From NCBI GenBank assembly GCA_016648135.1, contig JADDOH010002604.1, forward strand, positions 62,001-126,000: a stretch of DNA of 64,000 nucleotides, in the 5' to 3' direction. The position numbers and the translations under genes are program-made. Each line of letters starts with the position of its first letter. The first letter of the stretch is position 1. Of this stretch, positions 59,238-64,000 are shown in pieces. The notes under the pieces were generated by a model, which was not told the origin of the DNA, searched no databases, and saw nothing but the letters and a program-made list of their open reading frames with translations. Source of the stretch: Agrypnia vestita (Eukaryota; Arthropoda; Insecta; Trichoptera; Phryganeidae).

Positions 59238-61370
59238 GTGTCTGGTTGACACTTATTGACAACGGATTATCCTGTTTCCTTTACCACAGGGCTCGGTCTA
59301 GCTAAGTACCTAGACTACTTTTAAATTATAACTAACACTAAGAAATAAAAATAAGTAACCCTAACGAAATATTGGTCAAAAAGCATTTATTTGAAATCTC
59401 TAGAAAAGTGTCATTTATTGGAGTTGCGATAAAAATAAAAACCTTCTCAATTATTAATTGAGAATGAGAATGGTAATTATTTTCCATTTATTATTTACAA
59501 AGTACGTTTTTTAATATCACGTAGTTAATTAAATGATACCTAATCTTACATACGCAAATTTAATTGTTTGGGATACTTTTTATATCTATATCTATGCACA
59601 TTTTTACTCCCTTTACTCGTGGCGTCTGCTTGTCTTCTTGTCTGACGAAAAAACTTTGGATACATTTTAAACCCCCTTCCCGTGATCCAATCGAGCTGAA
59701 ACTTTGCAAGCAGACTCGTGGCGACGATTTATCGTCAAATCAGTCACCAACCTTCGGCACAATCGATACAAATCTAAAATAACGGTTATTGTTTAACCGA
59801 TCAAAATACCACCACTAACAGCCAACTTTAAAAGGCATTATATACATATATATCAATGCTAAATCAAATCAATGATAATTTTTTTAGAGAAGAACGCATG
59901 GAAATGTGATGAGAACTACGAGAGTTTTAGGCAGATATTGAAAATTTAATGCCTAATTTATTAACAATATCTATTTGTTTCGAGAATAATGTTCTCTTCT
60001 GTGTATATAAAGTTATTTGAATTTTTAATTAATTATGTCATCAAAACGTGAATACCTACTTTCATAGGAACTGAGCTTCGAATATGACATTTTTATTTAC
60101 ATATAAACGCTTGGTTAACGAAAAAATATAAAAATGGAAAAAAGTTTATCTCCAAATCAAAATCCTAATAGATAAAGGTAGGTATATAAGTTAGCGTCTT
60201 CTGCTTGTCTTGTGTTTATGGTTCTAGATAATGTTTGTACCTACGCACATGTAGAAAGAATCTCGCTAGCAAATTGATCTTCGTACACGCGGGTTTGAAT
60301 TTTTGATTCTCTACACATCCGAGCTGATTGATGATATTTGTCTCAAATAAATCTCTGCGAAATTTATCTCATTGTGTTTAATTCCGTGGTCACCAGTTAT
60401 TTTATCTCATATTACATACACAGGAAAAACTTTTCCACTTGTTCAAGATCGAAGTGAATTGAAATTTTCTGGAAGTTGCGTGATAAAACCTTTCGTAATA
60501 GGCAGTATCTACATACTCGCATTGAAATCTACCAAAAATATTGTATCCGTAAATACGTCGGCTGGAAGCGCTGTTCATCAAATCAATATTGGTACGAATT
60601 TCTATTTTCTATAATTAAATTTAAATACGCGCCGTTTCCGCGTTGGCAATGGAGTAATGGTCTGTGACGTTTGGACTTGAAACACGCTTTATTTCGCGTT
60701 ACATTGGGTGACTCTAGCCGCTCGTATACTTTTATGTGGGGCACGTTATTTTAGAAACATTAAAAAATAATACATATTCTAAACAAAGAAGTTCCTTGAT
60801 TTTCAATAATAAGGTCGGTTATTTCGACATTGTGCATTCCATTCGCGTCTTTGTTCTAAACTGAATTTTAATGTTGCTGCTTGCTTTGCATGTTGGCAAA
60901 GTGCGGGATAATTGAAATACTATATCATCAGATGATTAAAATAATAATGAATCTTTTTAGAGGTTTCTAATCATTTAATAGCTTAATAGAAACACTGAAA
61001 AAAAACATGGTATATATGTACTAATTTATCTTCAACAGGGATATTTAGAGAGGATATAACGCAACAATCTATCTATCTGCCACACTACTCTGTCCTCGTT
61101 TACATTTATACATTCCTGCAAGTTTTACAATAATCTATTTGTCTAAAGATACCAGGTATTTCGTGCACGTCTGAAGATGAAGGCTCACTTAGGGTAGGTT
61201 GTTTGATCAGGAATAAGAGTAATAGTTAGTTAAGAAAAAGGCATAGAATTTTGTATTTTCCACCATAACTAGTGATCTAACAACTGACCCCTTTTTCTAA
61301 ACATAGCAGTGAATTTAATTTAAAAAAATGTTATTGGTCAGCTTCTGATAAGCATGTTTTTATTTTATTT
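59238..61370. other. Mostly non-coding region
   Basis: AT-rich DNA with a repeat at about 59740-59830 shared with 19.9 kb, and otherwise only short incidental frames. No gene is supported. Confidence 0.45.
60372..60614 (+). other. 80-codon open frame of unknown meaning
   Basis: Reads MCLIPWSPVILSHITYTGK and on to INIGTNFYFL. No family recognised; flanks show no clear splice signals or repeats. Probably chance. Confidence 0.15.
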
Positions 61371-61552
61371 TTTAAAAAAATAGAGATGCGAACACGGAAT
61401 TCGTGTCACATCAATATTCTTACTATTTTCAAATTAAGCTAAACGCTTGTGCTATGATAATAGGACTAACTTGCTTGTCCGGAGTGAGATTCGAACCTGC
61501 GACCTTTGGATCACGAGGCGTGAGTCCTAACCACAAGACCAACAAGCTACTC
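61371..61552 (-). mobile_element. tRNA-derived SINE, copy 2
   Basis: Same family as the copy at 32562-32759, in inverse orientation, about 90% similar by eye over the head and the body (shared word gtgttcgcatctct). The B box reads ggttcgaatctc. The A-rich tail is at the low-coordinate end. Confidence 0.8.
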
Positions 61553-62039
61553 GTGTTTGACTACTACTACTGTTTGAATGTGTGTTGAGAATATAAAAAT
61601 AATGACTAAGGCTATATATTAATGAAAAAAGAAAATATAGTAATTACTACCACATGTATAACAAGAAATAGAAGTGAAAGTAGCACAAATTAACGAAACA
61701 AACTTAACCAACATTATATACATCCAATAATGGTAATTTTCATTCCGTAATATTATGTAGGTACCTACATATTATGCTGTCAAAAATTGGTACTCATTGG
61801 CGCCTTTAGATTGTTCACTTACTAGATACTAGAAAAAAAGTATTAGAAAATAACTATGAGTCTGTATGGATTCGAAATGGCAAGATTTATTTAAAAAAAA
61901 AAAATGGAAGATCCACGACCCATAGTCATTTAAATCGCGACAACATCTTGAAAGCATTAAACATGGATTCAAGTAACGAAATATGTAAGTATACAAAAAT
62001 ATATATGGCGGCGTCTTTACTAATATATATATATATATT

Positions 62040-62427
62040 GAGGTAAAGTTTGTATGTTTGGATGTAGGAGGTCATCTCCGAAACTACTCATTCGATTTCA
62101 AAAAATTTTCCACCAATATTTAGAATGGACTTTCAGAATGGGCCTTAAAGGGTGGATACAGGCTGTATATTATCCCGTCAAAATAAAAGGGCTTTTCGTG
62201 GTGACCTATTTTACAACTTAAGTCGGCGAAAAATGGTCGAGCGATGCGTTTTTTACGAATGCTGCTTTAACGGTGAGAGATATTTAAATATTTTCTTTGG
62301 AGAAGTTATAGAACTGAAAAAGTTGTATAAAAAAGTCTGCGAAGACATCTATCTATACGTTAAGGTTAATACACAATTTGATAAAATATTACTAAAAGTG
62401 CGAAGCCGCACGAGTACCTACAGCTAG
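62040..62427 (+). mobile_element. Helitron-like or RTE-derived repeat ending in CTAG
   Basis: Contains ggtcatctccgaaactactc and ends gcgaagccgcacgagtacct-acagctagt, an end widely seen in insect repeats that finish at CTAG(T). No target duplication is found. The internal open frame of 91 codons is likely incidental. Confidence 0.45.
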
Positions 62428-62881
62428 TATAATAACGATAGTAGTAGATAAAATTTCGTATGCGTTTTACTTTCACATTAGGTACGTATCTACACATATC
62501 ATACTAACTGTAACTGAGATTGAATTTAAAAAAAATATAGTTATTCCCGTTAAACTTTGCAATAAGTTCAATTATTTAAGTTAGTATCTACATTCATGTA
62601 TGTCGGTAGTGCAATGGCTAATGTCACGCGGGTTAAGTTTTTTATTTTACTTATTTAACCGAAATTATGAATAGTTTTCGAATAAAAAAAATTGGGCGCG
62701 TGCAAGTTTGTATCTTAGAAATTATACTTCTTTATCATATATTTAAAAAAAAACCCAGTGCTGTGTTATATACCTAACGTTTGAATATAGCTAAGGCAGG
62801 TATACAACACAAACTAGAATTTTCATCATCGACGGACAGTTCTTCATCAACGGATAAAAATCTAAAGTGCCTACACACTAA

Positions 62882-63026
62882 GGCCCGGTTGTTTCAAGTT
62901 CGATCAAAGTAAGCGGTCGATAAAAGCATAGATTTTTACGAAAACGGATCGTCTGATTGGTGGAGAACGTAAAAATCTATGCTTTAAAAGAACGCTTACT
63001 TTGATCGAACTTGAAACAACCGGGCC
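62882..63026. mobile_element. PIF/Harbinger-like MITE, copy 5
   Basis: The best-preserved copy: ends ggcccggttgtttcaagttc with a near-perfect inverse, TAA duplication at 62879-62881 and 63027-63029. Confidence 0.88.
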
Positions 63027-63319
63027 TAAATAGAGTATCCAGGTATAGAATTGCATTTTGCTTGTATAAAAAAGAGAAAATGAAACATAAAGAACACGAT
63101 TCAATCACCATGAATCTAATCACAATTATATTATAAAAACCAAATCACCAAACAGAAAATAAACAATAATAACAGCATCGAAAGACCTGGCAGTTACTTC
63201 GTGGTGCAACATTTTAATTTAAAATATAATTATACATAATATATATATGTAGTGATAAAATTACTACACTTGGTAATCCAAGTTAAAATAAAAATCATAA
63301 TATTTCAAAACAATGAAAG

Positions 63320-63533
63320 CTGGTCTCACTCTCACAGCCGAGACGAAAGCCAGACATGAAAGAACTATTTGTGACGACAGCAGGTGAAGTAAAGCCAGCT
63401 TCACGGACAATAATAGGTGGTTGGATCAAGTCAATCCTAAGAGAGGCTGGAGTGGAAGCAACGCCAGGAAGTGTTCGTTCTGCTGTGGCTTCGTTGAATT
63501 GGCTGGAAAACTACCCGATAGAGGAGATCTCCC
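63320..63533 (+). pseudogene. Fragment of DIRS tyrosine recombinase
   Basis: MKELFVTTAGEVKPASRT followed by IGGWIKSILREAGVEATPGS and SVRSAVASLNWLENYPIEEI is nearly identical to the recombinase in the DIRS element at 43.2-43.5 kb. It stops abruptly after gaggagatct and continues into unrelated DNA. No element ends are seen. Confidence 0.85.
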
Positions 63534-64000
63534 GGATCACATGCAATTTTCATAACAGCCTTCTCAAACGACGCGGTGAGAGGTGCTATTGGTTAAATAA
63601 TCACCCGAAAAACCGCCATATTCACACTTGATTGGCGAGTCGTGACTCCATGGCGCTAAAATTCCTATTTTTTATTTATTTAACATATGGTACAAATACA
63701 GTTCTTATATATTTACATATCAAATTAACATTAATTAGTGAAGAGAAGCTCTTGAGTCTGATGAGGGAGCCACTTATTTAAATAACTGTTAAACGTGTGA
63801 AATAGTTTTTTGAGTAATTATAATTATAGTATTTGTATTTTTTAATCAGGAAATAATATGTAGGTACATTTAGCCGTGACCCGTGACCATTAGTGCGAGA
63901 AAGAAATGAGCGTAGAACATAATTATGATTATTTTCCTGCACGCCTGCACGCCATCTACCGATAGAGCAAAACATTAATCAAATTAGTTGATGGGCATTG
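63534..64000. other. Window end, no feature seen
   Basis: Non-coding AT-rich DNA following the DIRS fragment; no repeat end or gene recognised. Confidence 0.5.

Overview
The window looks like AT-rich, intron-rich insect nuclear DNA, most probably from a moth or butterfly. The evidence is a set of split genes with insect-style exons, a short (TTAGG)n tract, an intact mariner, a DIRS-type retroelement, many LINE and MITE fragments, and the recurrent word gtaggtacctac that I associate with lepidopteran DNA. The order is an inference; the insect assignment is firmer. All protein calls come from reading translations and splice sites by eye, with no database search.

Layout. (1) About 1-21,875, minus strand: a purple acid phosphatase gene (acid phosphatase type 7 family), with the signal-peptide exon at 21,779-21,875 and eight more coding exon positions down to 78; the 3' end lies outside the window. 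One exon is present as two same-length, same-phase copies (5,338-5,462 and 5,551-5,675) separated by 88 nt, a strong candidate for mutually exclusive splicing. Its introns hold LINE remnants and many MITEs. (2) 21,876-22,467: a short divergent promoter region. (3) 22,468-42,713, plus strand: a THADA/Trm732-type gene (tRNA 2'-O-methylation cofactor) in 23 phase-consistent exons. It stops at a good splice donor with no in-phase continuation visible. (4) 42,829-48,180, minus strand: a DIRS-type tyrosine-recombinase retrotransposon with inverted terminal repeats and an internal complementary region. It is inactivated by a gag stop, a gag frameshift, a 181-bp tandem duplication in the pol gene, and a LINE insertion in the recombinase. 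(5) 48,691-53,425, plus strand: the last three exons of RPF1 (Brix-domain 60S ribosome assembly factor); its N-terminal exons are not visible. Its introns hold a mariner with an intact transposase frame (49,072-50,357, TA duplication) and a pogo-like element. (6) 53,426-64,000: gene-poor, with a tRNA-Val(AAC) gene, a hAT remnant with an 8-bp target duplication, SINE, MITE and Helitron-like copies, a CpG-rich patch at about 58.0-58.5 kb, and a fragment of DIRS recombinase at 63.3 kb.

The host genes are housekeeping or secreted-enzyme genes with no obvious joint pathway; THADA and RPF1 both concern the translation machinery. The points most worth following are the duplicated phosphatase exon, the gap where the end of THADA and the start of RPF1 should lie around the DIRS element, and the apparently recent mariner.
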